Shown here piece by piece: positions 25,330-35,894 of a stretch of DNA of 64,000 nt. The position numbers and the translations under genes were made by a program. Source of the stretch: JAEUJM01 sp041908445 (GTDB taxonomy: Bacteria; Actinomycetota; Acidimicrobiia; Acidimicrobiales; DATDAH01). The stretch covers positions 6,376 to 70,375 of the forward strand of contig JAYRFK010000017.1 of NCBI GenBank assembly GCA_041908445.1, read 5' to 3'. The stretch's first letter is position 1, and each line of letters starts with the position of its first letter. The notes below the pieces were generated by a model, which searched no databases, had not been told where the DNA came from, and saw only the letters and a program-made list of their open reading frames with translations.

Positions 25330-26304
25330 CTACGTGGCCAGCGCCGCCTGGATGCGGGCGAGGACGTCCTCGTCGAGGAGGGGGACCACGTCGAGGGCGG
25401 CGAGGTTCTCCTGGAGCTGGCTCACGCGGCTGGCGCCGAGGATCACCGTGGACACGTTGGGGTTGCGGGTGCACCAGGCGATGGCGAGGTGGGTGAGGCT
25501 GCACCCGAGGTCGTCGGCGACGGCCTTGAGGGCCAGCACCTTCTGGTGGGCGTCCTCGGTGAGGAGCACGTCGCGCAGCCACTCGTAGCCCTCGAGGCCG
25601 AGGCGGCTGCCGTCGGGCACCTCGTCGAGGTACTTGCCGGTGAGCAGGCCCGACGCCAGGGGGCTCCAGGTGGTGAGGCCGAGGCCGATCTCGTCGTAGA
25701 GCGGCGCGTACTCGTCCTCCACCCGGCCGGGCACGAGCAGGCTGTACTGCGGCTGCTCCATGACCGGCTTGTGCAGGTGGTGGTGGTCGGCGATCTGCCA
25801 GGCGGTGCGGATGTCCTCCGCGCTCCACTCGGACGTGCCCCAGTAGAGGGCCCTGCCGGAGGCCACGATGTCGTGCATCGCCCAGACCGTCTCCTCGATG
25901 GGGGTCTCGGGGTCCGGCCGGTGGCAGAACAGCAGGTCCACGAAGTCGAGGCCGAACCGCTCGAGGCTGCCGTCGATGGCGGACAGCAGGTACTTGCGGT
26001 TGAGCGTCTCCTTCATGTTGACGTCGTCCTTGATGCCGAAGAAGAGCTTCGTCGAGACCACGTAGGTGTCCCGGTCCCAGCCGAGGTCGGCGAGGGCCTG
26101 GCCCATCACCCGCTCGGACTCGCCGCCCTCGTAGCCCTCGGCGTTGTCGAAGAAGTTCACGCCGGCGTCGCGCGCCGTGCTCAAGCACTCCAGGGCGAGG
26201 TCACGGTCGACCTGGCGACCGAAGGTGACCCACGAGCCGAACGACAGCACGCTGAGCTTGAGGCCGGATCGTCCGAGGCGGCGGTACTCCATGGCACGTT
26301 CCAT
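25330..26304 (-). CDS. Aldo/keto reductase, Kv-beta/YghZ-like
   Basis: 324 residues. The AKR catalytic tetrad is visible: D53, Y58, K86 and H128. The opening M-E-Y-R-R-L-G-R-S-G-L-K-L-S and the stretch Q-P-Q-Y-S-L-L resemble the AKR6/AKR14 group (Kv-channel beta subunits and L-glyceraldehyde-3-phosphate reductase). It reduces an aldehyde or ketone with NADPH in the cytosol. ATG 26304 is 7 bases from TAGAAC, a weak leaderless -10. It follows the TDT gene by 10 bases on the same strand, so read-through from that operon is possible. Confidence 0.88.
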   Translation of the reverse strand: MERAMEYRRLGRSGLKLSVLSFGSWVTFGRQVDRDLALECLSTARDAGVNFFDNAEGYEGGESERVMGQALADLGWDRDTYVVSTKLFFGIKDDVNMKETLNRKYLLSAIDGSLERFGLDFVDLLFCHRPDPETPIEETVWAMHDIVASGRALYWGTSEWSAEDIRTAWQIADHHHLHKPVMEQPQYSLLVPGRVEDEYAPLYDEIGLGLTTWSPLASGLLTGKYLDEVPDGSRLGLEGYEWLRDVLLTEDAHQKVLALKAVADDLGCSLTHLAIAWCTRNPNVSTVILGASRVSQLQENLAALDVVPLLDEDVLARIQAALAT

Positions 26305-26314
26305 GGCCCCGGTT

Positions 26315-27373
26315 CTACCCGGTGGCGGGCACCTCGCGGCGCCGACGCAGTGCCCCGACGCCTTGGAGGCACAGCCCGGCGAAGGCGGCGAACCACGCCA
26401 CGAGGGCGATGACGAGGGCGGCCTTGGGCAGCCACGAGAGCCCGTCGAGCTGGGTGGCGGCGAGCATCTTGAAGGTGGCCGCGCCGTACATGCCCAAGGG
26501 GAACACGAGGGCCCAGTACGACGGGTGGTAGCGCAGCGGCAGGCGGCGCACGACGTGGCGCCACACCCCGATGGCGATCATGAGGGGGAACCAGAAGGTG
26601 GCGGTGGCCCACGCCAGGGTGACCATGCCCTCGACGAAGGGCGCGACCCGCTCGAGGCGGGCCGAGACGTCGGCCGCGCCCAGCAGGTTGGAGCCGGCGA
26701 GCACGGTGATGGCCACGGCGCCGGCCGCGATCCATGCCGGGGGCGAGGCCTCGGTCGGGTCGAGCTCCTGGAAGGTCCAACGCAGGAAGACCATGGTCAT
26801 GACGATGAGGTAGAGGACGATGCCGAGCAGGAAGGTGGCCAGGCACAGGAACGCCAGGCGGTCGTCGGGGTGGCGGACGAGCAGCAGCGCCCCCAGCACG
26901 GCGATCGACTCGGTGGAGACGGTCAGGAGGAACCACGTGCCGTTGATGCCGTCGCCGAGGCCCGGCTTCGGGGAACGCAGGACCACCGCGACCAGGGTCG
27001 AGTAGAGCAGCGCCGCCCACAGGGCGAGGCTGACCCACCACAGCACCCACGCCAGGTCCGCCCAACCGTGGATCACCAGCGATGCGCTGCCGAGCACGTT
27101 CGTCCCCGCCACCATGGTGAGGAAGGCGAAGCCCTTGGCGTGGCTCGTGAGGTCGGCGGCCAGCAGGCGGGGGAAGCGCACGAGTCGCACGACGGTCAGC
27201 ACGAGAAGCACGACGTAGGCGGCTGCGGCGACCGCGTAGAGGGCCTCGGCCAACCAGGTCAGGTCCTGTTGGAACGCGCCGATGGCCACGATGCCCGTGG
27301 CCATGACCATCGCGAAGTAGCCGGGGAACAGCGCGGCGATCGGTGAGGTGCGGCCGCCCGCCGTCCCCGTCAC
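26315..27373 (-). CDS. TDT/TehA (SLAC1-fold) membrane transporter
   Basis: 352 residues with about ten TM helices. The start is GTG 27373, which shares GTGA with the stop of the preceding gene. The opening F-P-G-Y-F-A-M-V-M-A-T-G-I-V and the late P-L-G-M-Y-G-A-A-T-F match TehA/SLAC1-type anion channels and C4-dicarboxylate transporters. As the last gene of the N-oxide operon it could move nitrite, nitrate or another anion across the inner membrane; that is inferred from position only. The name tellurite resistance is historical. Confidence 0.82.
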   Translation of the reverse strand: MTGTAGGRTSPIAALFPGYFAMVMATGIVAIGAFQQDLTWLAEALYAVAAAAYVVLLVLTVVRLVRFPRLLAADLTSHAKGFAFLTMVAGTNVLGSASLVIHGWADLAWVLWWVSLALWAALLYSTLVAVVLRSPKPGLGDGINGTWFLLTVSTESIAVLGALLLVRHPDDRLAFLCLATFLLGIVLYLIVMTMVFLRWTFQELDPTEASPPAWIAAGAVAITVLAGSNLLGAADVSARLERVAPFVEGMVTLAWATATFWFPLMIAIGVWRHVVRRLPLRYHPSYWALVFPLGMYGAATFKMLAATQLDGLSWLPKAALVIALVAWFAAFAGLCLQGVGALRRRREVPATG

Positions 27374-27573
27374 GGTTGGAGGTACCGGAGCAGGACCGCA
27401 GAGGCGGCGGCGAGGGTCACCGACACGATGGCGGTGGCCCACCCGAGGCGCTCCTGGTCGGTCTGGAACGCCTCGACCGCCACGGTGAGGAGGAAGACCT
27501 GGAACGCCACCAGCACGATGACGTAGAGCGCCACGGCCGATGAGGTCCGGCGGCCGCGGTCCGAGACCCTCAC
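27370..27573 (-). CDS. Small two-TM membrane protein in the N-oxide operon
   Basis: 67 residues, two TM helices (about 13-33 and 45-63) joined by a short loop with Q-T-D-Q-E-R. GTG 27573 overlaps the stop of the Rieske gene by GTGA, and its own stop overlaps the next start, so it is tightly coupled to both neighbours. No family is recognised. Position suggests a small subunit or assembly helper of the Rieske/transporter part. Confidence 0.75.
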   Translation of the reverse strand: MRVSDRGRRTSSAVALYVIVLVAFQVFLLTVAVEAFQTDQERLGWATAIVSVTLAAASAVLLRYLQP

Positions 27574-28079
27574 GTGCTCGCCCCCAGCGCCCAGATCACG
27601 TCGTCACGGAGCTCGACCTCGATGCGGCCCAGCGGGCGCGGGGGTGGCCCGGAGAGGACCGCGCCCGTGCGGACGTCGAAGTTGCCCTCGTGGCAGGGAC
27701 AGTGCCAGCGCTGCTCCTCGGCCTCGAAGTACACGACGCAGCCGAGGTGGGTGCACTTCTGGCTGAAGGCGACGACCTCGCGCTCGTCGAGGCGGATGAG
27801 GATGGCGGGATCCTGCGCCGTCGGGTAGTCGAAGAGGTAGGTGCCGCCGACCGCCACCTGGTCGAGGGGGACGATGGCGCGCGGCTCGCCGGTGTTGATG
27901 GTGCGCATCTGGGTCCAGATGGCGAGCCCGAGGTTCCCGGCCGCCATCACGCCGGCGCCCGCCACCAGGTAGCGGGTGAACTCCCGCCGGGTGACCTCCT
28001 CCTCGGCGGCCGCCTCGTAGGGGAAGTCCTGCTTCCAGGTCGGCGTGGGGTCCGGCACGGGCACACCTCGGGGGGTCAC
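27570..28079 (-). CDS. Rieske [2Fe-2S] protein with Tat-like N-terminus
   Basis: 169 residues. Cluster ligands are C109-T-H111-L-G-C114 and C127-P-C129-H130, the standard Rieske pattern. R31-R32-E-F-T-R followed by a hydrophobic helix (about 38-56) is a good uncleaved Tat anchor, so the domain should face outward, as in quinol oxidases of bc1/b6f type and some archaeal nitrate reductases. GTG 28079 overlaps the previous stop (GTGA); GTG 28064 and 28058 are alternatives. It likely receives electrons from quinol through the cytochrome b-like protein of this operon. Confidence 0.9.
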   Translation of the reverse strand: MTPRGVPVPDPTPTWKQDFPYEAAAEEEVTRREFTRYLVAGAGVMAAGNLGLAIWTQMRTINTGEPRAIVPLDQVAVGGTYLFDYPTAQDPAILIRLDEREVVAFSQKCTHLGCVVYFEAEEQRWHCPCHEGNFDVRTGAVLSGPPPRPLGRIEVELRDDVIWALGAST

Positions 28080-28725
28080 GGTGCCGCCTCCGTGGTCGAG
28101 GGATCGGACAGGCCGAAGGGGTCGTCCAGCCAGGTCGCGGGGGCCGGGCCGAGGACGTCGATGGGGCCGGCGGCGAGGTCGTCGACGACCGTGCGGACCT
28201 TGGTGTGGACGTGCTGGCGGCCGAAGAGCCAGTTCGAGACCAACGAGCCCCGGCGCCGTTCCTGGAACTCGTCGACGGTGCCGTACCAGAGGGCCTCGCT
28301 GGGGCACACCGACGCGCACATCGGGGCGTAGCCCTCGGAGGTGCGGTCGGTGCACATGTCGCACTTCATCATCTGGTCGAACTCGGCCACGTACTTCGGG
28401 ACGCCGAACGGGCAGGCCAGCACGCAGTTCGAGCAGCCGATGCAGCGGGGCTTCAGCGCCGACTGCACGATGCCGCCCTCGTTCTGCTTGATGGCGTCGG
28501 CGGGGCACACCTGCGCGCACGTCGGGTCCTCGCAGTGCATGCAGACCATCGGTGCCGTCTGGGTGGAGACGGCGCGGTCGACCCGCTCGAGGTGGATCAG
28601 CGACCGGCCACGGTGGGTGCCGCACTCGGCGCACGCGGCCACGCACGCCTCGCACCCGATGCACCGGCTCGGGTCGATGACGAACACCGGGTCGTCGTCG
28701 ACCCCGTAGCGGGTCGTCTTGGTGC

Positions 28726-28729
<4 letters not shown>
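28076..28729 (-). CDS. Ferredoxin-type electron-transfer subunit, four [4Fe-4S] clusters
   Basis: 217 residues. Cys ligands fall in four groups: 23/26/29/33, 63/66/71/75, 96/99/102/106 and 123/126/138/142, with an extra C36. This is the NarH/NrfC/DmsB-like wire that links a molybdo-enzyme to a membrane subunit. No signal peptide. GTG 28729 shares GTGA with the stop of the catalytic gene, and its stop overlaps the Rieske start, so the three are probably made in fixed ratio. Confidence 0.92.
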
Positions 28730-30959
<2,230 letters not shown>

Positions 30960-30960
<1 letters not shown>

Positions 30961-31994
30961 CAGCCGAAGCCTCCCACGCGCACCGACTGGGCCAGGGTCA
31001 CACCGGCCCGGCGGCACCGGGGGCACGTGTCCTGGTAGTTGCCGCCGCCGTCGATCGTGTAGTCGAGGCCCACGGCGGGCAGCACCGCCTGGAGGTCGGC
31101 GATCTGCTGGGCGCTCGCGAACCCCTCGCCGCAGCGCCGGCACACCGCAGGCGGGCCCTCGTCGTTGGCGGCCTTGTAGTAGGCGACGCCGAGGTTCCCC
31201 GGTCGCTGGAAGATGTGGAACAGCTTCCCGAACGGCAGGTACATGAGGCCGAGGATCACCGTGAGCGCGTGCACGGTGTTGAGGGCGGCGTAGAAGCGGC
31301 CGTCGAGCCAGGTGCTGGACACCGTGAGGAACAGGCCCGTGACCGACACCGCGAACAGGCCGGCCAGTGCGAGGAAGTCGCCGCTGCGCTCGACGGCCAG
31401 CGCCCCCGGATCGTGCAGCCGCCGACGCAGGAAGATGAACACCCCGCCGAGGACGAGCACGGCGGCGATGTCGAGGGCGTGGAAGACGATCCAGCCGAGG
31501 ATGCTGCCGGCGTCGAACTGCACGGTGCCCAGCTGCGCCACGTAGACCCGGTAGTCGGCGGCGTCCTGGCCGACGCTCTCGAAGTGGAGCAGCCCGAGGG
31601 TGAGTGGGAAGGTGACCGCGGCGGCGAGCAGGCAGCCCCAGAACACCAGCTGGTGGGCCAACCAGCGCGCCCGGGACCGGCGCCGGATGAACCCCTGGGT
31701 GAGCAGGTGGGTGGTGACGAGGCCGGGCAGGGCCACGAGGTTGCGGCCGGTGCCGGTGCGGAACGCGTCCCAGCCCCGCCGGTTCAACATCGCCGTGGGC
31801 GGTCGGCGGAGCCACACGGCGTACCGGTAGACGACGCCGAACACGGCGAAGACCGTGCCGAAGAGGTAGCCGACCAGGGCGGCGTCGAACCAGGCCAACT
31901 GGCCGCTGCCGAAGAAGGTGAGGGCCACGACGACCGCGACGGCGACCAGTCCCCAGGTGAGGCCCCTGCGATCGAGCGGTGCAGCGCGGTCCAT
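30960..31994 (-). CDS. NarI/DsrM-like membrane cytochrome b with C-terminal zinc ribbon
   Basis: 344 residues from ATG 31994 (GGAGGG upstream). About seven TM helices. His residues inside helices (L-V-T-T-H, W-I-V-F-H-A, N-T-V-H-A) and the end motif Y-L-P-F-G-K-L-F-H resemble NarI/DsrM-type quinol-oxidising haem-b proteins. After the last helix a soluble tail carries two CxxC pairs (about 285/288 and 324/327), probably a Zn ribbon or Fe-S site, unusual for NarI. It likely passes electrons from quinol to the ferredoxin or Rieske subunits. Confidence 0.75.
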
Positions 31995-32021
31995 GGTCCC
32001 TCCGGTCGCCTGACCCGAACC

Positions 32022-32528
32022 TTACGACACGGCGCGGTGCGGGCGAGCGCCTCCCCGGGCGACCAACGTCGGCGTCAGCGGCACGTCGCCGCGCTCGTGC
32101 ACGCCCGCGAGCAGGCGCTCGAGGGCCCGGGCCATCTTGGCCGCCTTCAGCTTGGCGGTGTCGGCCACCGGCCCGGTGAACCACTCGTCGACCGTCGCCT
32201 CGAAGAGCTCCAGCCAGCGTTCGTAGTGCGCGTGGGAGAAGGGCTGCAGCTCGTGGACGGGTCGGTGGGCGAGCAGCGGGTTGCCCTCGTAGCCCCGCTC
32301 GCCGAAGAGCTGCCAGGCCCAGAAGTCGACGAGCTTGGGGATGTGACCCGCCCAGTCGACCTCGGCGGCCTCGAAGACCGGGCCGAGCAGGTCGTCGGTG
32401 GCGGCCTGGCGGTAGAACGAGCGGACGAGGAGCTCGAGGTCCTCACGGCCGCGCAGGTCGCCCCGCGGGTCCTCGCCGACCAGGTGGGCCCAGCACGCGG
32501 GGTCGCCGCCCTGGTCGGCCACGGTCAT
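32022..32528 (-). CDS. Group III-type truncated haemoglobin
   Basis: 168 residues. The central run of F-W-A-W-Q-L-F-G, Y-x-G-N-P-L-L-A-H, F-S-H-A-H-Y-E-R-W-L-E-L-F and T-V-D-E-W-F is the group III truncated globin signature; the His of the H-Y-E-R-W segment region is near the haem. Such globins bind O2 or NO. ATG 32528 shares ATGA with the stop of the RIC gene. Next to an Fe-S repair protein and an N-oxide reductase it most likely removes or senses nitric oxide. Confidence 0.88.
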   Translation of the reverse strand: MTVADQGGDPACWAHLVGEDPRGDLRGREDLELLVRSFYRQAATDDLLGPVFEAAEVDWAGHIPKLVDFWAWQLFGERGYEGNPLLAHRPVHELQPFSHAHYERWLELFEATVDEWFTGPVADTAKLKAAKMARALERLLAGVHERGDVPLTPTLVARGGARPHRAVS

Positions 32529-33235
32529 CGGGCCGCGGTGGCGTGTTCGAGGGCGATCACCGCGGGGAACAGCACGTTGTTCTCCTTGTGCACGTGCAGG
32601 TGGGTGTCGGCCTCCAGCTCGGCCAGGCCCTCATAGAGGGCCCGGTAGCTGGCGCAGCCGTCGTCGGGCACCTCGTACCCACCGGTGGCCTCGCGCAGTT
32701 CGGCGAGCAGCTCGCCGGCCCGGTCGTGCTCCATCATCATCACCCGGATCGGGCCCAGCTCGAGCGACCCGCAGTGGGCCTCGGCGGTGCCGGCGGAGGC
32801 CACGAGCTCGCGGATCAGCGGGAAGAGGATCTGCTCCTCCTTCATCAGGTGGGGCTCGAGCTCGGCGCGCAGCTCGGCGTAGGTGTCCCGGACGGCGGCG
32901 AGCTCGGGATGGCGTGCGCCGTGGACGTCCGCCACCTTGTCGGCGAGGGGGGTCAGCCGGGGGAGCTCGGTGTGCAGGTACGCGTGGTGGGTCGCCTCGA
33001 GGTGGTCCACGAGCACCTCGGGCGCCATCGTCGCCCAGTCAGGGGTCGACGTGGCCGGGGCGGCGGCGAGCGCGTCCAGCACGGTGGCGGGGTCGACGCC
33101 GGCGGCGGCGCACGCCTGGTCGAGCGGTCGCCCGCCGCCGCAGCAGTAGTCGAGTCCGTAGCGCTCGAGCACCCGGGCCGCGCCCGGGTCGGCGGTGACG
33201 AGGTCGGCGAGGGTGCGGTCGGTGGTGAGGGCCAT
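32525..33235 (-). CDS. RIC/ScdA/YtfE-like Fe-S cluster repair diiron protein
   Basis: 236 residues; AAGGAGG precedes ATG 33235. The N-terminal domain has Y-G-L-D-Y-C-C-G-G-G (ScdA_N, DUF542); the C-terminal hemerythrin-like bundle has H-H, E-P-H-L-M-K-E-E, M-M-E-H-D and H-V-H-K-E-N-N-V-L-F-P, which carry the diiron ligands. The family repairs Fe-S clusters after nitric oxide or oxidative damage. It opens the second segment of the operon, just after palindrome P7. Confidence 0.92.
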   Translation of the reverse strand: MALTTDRTLADLVTADPGAARVLERYGLDYCCGGGRPLDQACAAAGVDPATVLDALAAAPATSTPDWATMAPEVLVDHLEATHHAYLHTELPRLTPLADKVADVHGARHPELAAVRDTYAELRAELEPHLMKEEQILFPLIRELVASAGTAEAHCGSLELGPIRVMMMEHDRAGELLAELREATGGYEVPDDGCASYRALYEGLAELEADTHLHVHKENNVLFPAVIALEHATAAR

Positions 33236-33253
33236 GGGGGCCTCCTTCAGAGG

Positions 33254-33302
33254 GTTCTGGCGTCACGGGCGCCCGCAGAGCGGGCAGCGGTGACGCCAGA
33301 AC
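33254..33302. repeat. Palindromic element P7, nested arms
   Basis: Outer arms GTTCTGGCGTCAC (33254-33266) and its exact complement (33290-33302), inner arms GCCCGC (33271-33276) and GCGGGC (33280-33285) around AGA. It lies in the only sizeable gap of the operon chain, between YwiC and RIC, and could attenuate or split transcription. Confidence 0.9.
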
Positions 33303-33372
33303 GGGGCTCGGTGGGGTGGGTGGGCGGGGATCGGACGAGCGGCGGGTGGACGGTAGGCGGTGGGGCGAGCGG

Positions 33373-34230
33373 TCAGGCGAGCAGGGTGCCGGCGGCGGTG
33401 ACGACGACCACGGCGAGGCCGAGGCCGAGCTGGCGCAGGCCGATGACCTTGGCGGCGGGGGCGGGCCGACGGGCGAGCAGCCACTGGACGACGACCACGA
33501 CGACGAGGGCGGCCGCGCCGGCGAGCAGGGCGCCGTCGAGCAGGACGGCGGCGACGCCGAGCCCGACGGCGGCGAGGTCGCCCACCACCGTGGATCCGGT
33601 GGAGGCCGAGCGGCCGTGCAGGGCGAGGACCTGGGCTCGGACCTGGGGGATCGAGGTCGCGCACCGGCCGGCGAGGAGGAGCCAGAGGCCGATGGCCAGG
33701 GCCGCCGAGGCACCACCCGCGAGCGCGATCGCCGCGGCGGCGGCGCTCACGCCGACGGCGCCGGCCAACTCGGGCACGAGCCGTCGGCCCTTGGACCGCA
33801 CCTCGTACCAGCCCTCCACGGCGACGAACGGCACGGCCGCCACGACGGGCAGCCAGATCGTCGGGCCGGCGAGCGCGGTGGCGACGGCGGCGAGCCCGAT
33901 CAGGACCACGGCCTCGGCGGCGGCGATGCGGGTGGCGAGCCGGGTGCGGTCGAGGCGCCGTCCTCGGCGGCGGTCGACCAGGGCCAGCTTCAGCGGGGTG
34001 CGCACCAGGAAGGCGAGGAAGGTGGCCACCGCCAGGGCGGCGCCGGCCAGGCTGGGGGCGACGAGCAGGCCCAGCAGGCAGGGCTCGAGGGTGAGCCCCC
34101 ACCCACCGTGCTCCGTCGGCAGGGCGACCGCCTTCCACGGCGATCGGGTGGAGGCCGACCCGACGGGCGCCGGTGACCGTACGGCGCCGGCCGGGTCGGC
34201 CGTGATCGAGGGGCGGGTGGTGGTCGTCAT
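33373..34230 (-). CDS. YwiC-like integral membrane protein
   Basis: 285 residues with about eight TM helices. The early P-T-E-H-G-G-W-G-L-T-L-E-P motif matches the P-x-E-H-G-x-W signature of the YwiC family, often found beside nitrate-respiration genes in Bacillus and actinobacteria. ATG 34230 shares ATGA with the stop of the Rrf2 gene, which sets the start and couples the two. The molecular role is unknown; context ties it to N-oxide metabolism. Confidence 0.8.
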   Translation of the reverse strand: MTTTTRPSITADPAGAVRSPAPVGSASTRSPWKAVALPTEHGGWGLTLEPCLLGLLVAPSLAGAALAVATFLAFLVRTPLKLALVDRRRGRRLDRTRLATRIAAAEAVVLIGLAAVATALAGPTIWLPVVAAVPFVAVEGWYEVRSKGRRLVPELAGAVGVSAAAAAIALAGGASAALAIGLWLLLAGRCATSIPQVRAQVLALHGRSASTGSTVVGDLAAVGLGVAAVLLDGALLAGAAALVVVVVVQWLLARRPAPAAKVIGLRQLGLGLAVVVVTAAGTLLA

Positions 34231-34652
34231 GGCCGTGGCGCCTGGGCTCGGAGCCCGGCGAGCGGGGTGGCCTCGAGCCGTCCGAGCAGGTCGGCGCGGG
34301 CGTGCACCCAGGGCTGGTGGAGTGCGCACGTCCCCCTCCCCGCCACGGCGCAGGCCCGGTCCTCGAGCACGCAGCGGCCGTCGTCGGTCGGCCCCTCCAC
34401 GGCCTCGATCACGTCGAGCACGCTGACCTGGGTCAGGTCGGCGACGAGCCGGTAGCCGCCCGTCGGCCCCGGGTCGGAGCGCACCCAGCCGCGGGCCACC
34501 AGCGGCGACATGGCCTGCGAGAGGAACCCCGGGGTCGTGCCCACCTCGTCGGCCAGGGCGGCGGCCTTGGTCCGTCGGTCGGCGTCGGCGTCGCCGAGGG
34601 CCAGGAGCGCGCGGGTGGCGAGGTCGGTGCGGCGGGTTATCTCCAGTCGCAT
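34227..34652 (-). CDS. Rrf2-family regulator, NsrR-like
   Basis: 141 residues. Winged helix with G-T-T-P-G-F-L-S-Q-A-M-S-P-L and wing G-P-T-G-G-Y-R-L. Three Cys (C94, C101, C109; spacing x6, x7) resemble the Fe-S ligands of NsrR (x5, x7), so NO sensing through a [4Fe-4S] cluster is likely. ATG 34652 follows TATAGT by 8 bases; GTG 34658 is in frame. It heads the chain YwiC, RIC, globin and reductase, and probably represses it until NO appears. Confidence 0.88.
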   Translation of the reverse strand: MRLEITRRTDLATRALLALGDADADRRTKAAALADEVGTTPGFLSQAMSPLVARGWVRSDPGPTGGYRLVADLTQVSVLDVIEAVEGPTDDGRCVLEDRACAVAGRGTCALHQPWVHARADLLGRLEATPLAGLRAQAPRP

Positions 34653-34665
34653 AGTCACAGACTAT
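34651..34665. promoter_or_regulatory. Operator-like ATAGTC-ACA-GACTAT over the Rrf2 -10 and start
   Basis: A perfect 6-3-6 inverted repeat covers most of the -10 (TATAGT on the minus strand, 34661-34666) and the start codon of the Rrf2 gene. A repressor bound here would block both RNA polymerase and ribosome. Likely autoregulatory site. Confidence 0.6.
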
Positions 34666-34741
34666 ACGATTCGCCGGGCCGCGCCCAGGGTCGTTGGTCC
34701 CGTGCCCCCCGACCCGCCGCTCCCCGAGGCGCGACGCCCGG

Positions 34742-35362
34742 TCAGCGCCGGCGGGCGGCGACCCAGGTGAAGGCCTGCTCGGCGCCCCACGGGGTGGTGT
34801 GCACCTGCCGGCGGGCCTCGACGGGGTCGAAGCCGTCGAGCAGACCCGCCAGCTCGTCGGCCGAGTAGCGCCGCACCGGCAGGCCCGAGCACTGCTCCGG
34901 GCCGTCGGGGGCGAACGTGGCCACGATCACGGCGCCGTCGGGGACGGCGCCTCGCAGGGTGGCGAGGTAGGCGGCGCGGTCGTCGTCGTCCACGAGGAAG
35001 TGCAGCACGGCCCGGTCGTGCCAGAGCCCGAAGGTGCGGCCCGGGTCCCACGCCGTCACATCGGCGGTGACCCGCGCGACCGCCACGCCGTCCCCCTCGG
35101 CCGCAGCCACCAGCGCGTCCAGGGCGGTCGCCGACAGGTCCACCGCGGTCAGGTCGGAGAAGCCCCGCCGCCCCAGTGCGGCGAGGAACGGCGAGGCGCC
35201 GGCGCCGATGTCGACCACGCTCCTGCCGGCGCCGACGCCGGGCTCGATCCCGAGGGCGTCGACCAGCGAGAGCGACGGGCCGGCGTCGGACTGGTACCAG
35301 CTGACGTCCTCGGTGGCCTTCTCGCGGTAGACGCCCTCCCAGTGGCGCTGACGGGTCGACAT
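34742..35362 (-). CDS. Class I SAM-dependent methyltransferase
   Basis: 206 residues. Motif I V-V-D-I-G-A-G-A-S-P-F near residue 48, then L-T-A-V-D-L-S and G-L-W-H-D-R-A-V-L-H-F mark the SAM fold of small cytosolic methyltransferases. The opening W-E-x-V-Y-R-E-K and D-V-S-W-Y-Q are shared with thiol/arsenite-like methyltransferase relatives, but the substrate cannot be set. ATG 35362 follows TACCCT by 7 bases, so leaderless. Divergent from the Ddn-like gene. Confidence 0.85.
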   Translation of the reverse strand: MSTRQRHWEGVYREKATEDVSWYQSDAGPSLSLVDALGIEPGVGAGRSVVDIGAGASPFLAALGRRGFSDLTAVDLSATALDALVAAAEGDGVAVARVTADVTAWDPGRTFGLWHDRAVLHFLVDDDDRAAYLATLRGAVPDGAVIVATFAPDGPEQCSGLPVRRYSADELAGLLDGFDPVEARRQVHTTPWGAEQAFTWVAARRR

Positions 35363-35376
35363 ACCCCTGAGGGTAT
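35361..35376. promoter_or_regulatory. Inverted repeat ATACCC-CTGA-GGGTAT
   Basis: A 6-4-6 inverted repeat covers the -10 and the start codon of the methyltransferase gene. Possible operator; no adjacent regulator gene. Confidence 0.4.
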
Positions 35377-35407
35377 CTGGACGCCCGGGTGACGTACGAT
35401 GCCGGCC

Positions 35408-35878
35408 ATGTACGCCCGCCTCGTCAACCGGTTCTCGGCCACGAAGGCCGGGTCGTGGCTGGTCAAGCACTGGGCGGCCAAGGTCGACCCGACCATCTTC
35501 AAGCTCACGAACGGCCGCTTCACGAGCACCGGCAAGCCGACCCTGCCCATGCTCGCCCTCACCGTCGTCGGCCGGAAGTCGGGCGAGCCCCGCACGGTGC
35601 AGCTCGCCTACCACCGTGACGGCGACGACTACCTCGTGGTGGCCAGTGCCATGGGCCAGGAGCGCCACCCCGCCTGGCGCTACAACCTCGAGGCCAACCC
35701 CGACGTCGACGTGCAGGTCAGAGGTCGCACCTTCCGAGCCCACGCCACGGTGCTCCCGGACGAGGAGAAGGAGCGGCTCTGGCCCGCCATCGCCGAGACC
35801 ATCCCCCAGATGCACACCTACGTCACCCGCACCGACCGCAACATCCGGGTCTTCCGCCTCGCCGAGGTCCCGGCCTGA
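35408..35878 (+). CDS. F420-dependent nitroreductase (Ddn) family protein
   Basis: 156 residues. ATG 35408 has TACGAT (35395-35400) 7 bases upstream. The segment L-T-V-V-G-R-K-S-G-E-P-R-T-V-Q-L and later A-S-x-x-G-x-x-x-H-P-A-W-R-Y-N-L match the Ddn family, split-barrel enzymes using reduced F420, best known for activating a nitroimidazole drug in mycobacteria; the natural substrate is probably a quinone. 16 bases separate it from PPK2, so they may be co-transcribed. Confidence 0.88.
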   Translation: MYARLVNRFSATKAGSWLVKHWAAKVDPTIFKLTNGRFTSTGKPTLPMLALTVVGRKSGEPRTVQLAYHRDGDDYLVVASAMGQERHPAWRYNLEANPDVDVQVRGRTFRAHATVLPDEEKERLWPAIAETIPQMHTYVTRTDRNIRVFRLAEVPA

Positions 35879-35894
35879 ACCGAGGAGGCGCCCC

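Noticed and set aside
26315..27373. TDT transporter considered as tellurite resistance (TehA)
   Set aside because: The family name is historical; no TehB-like gene or other tellurite gene is adjacent in this operon.
33373..34329. Longer start for the YwiC gene at 34329
   Set aside because: It would overlap most of the end of the Rrf2 gene; the ATGA junction at 34230 gives the usual N-terminus.
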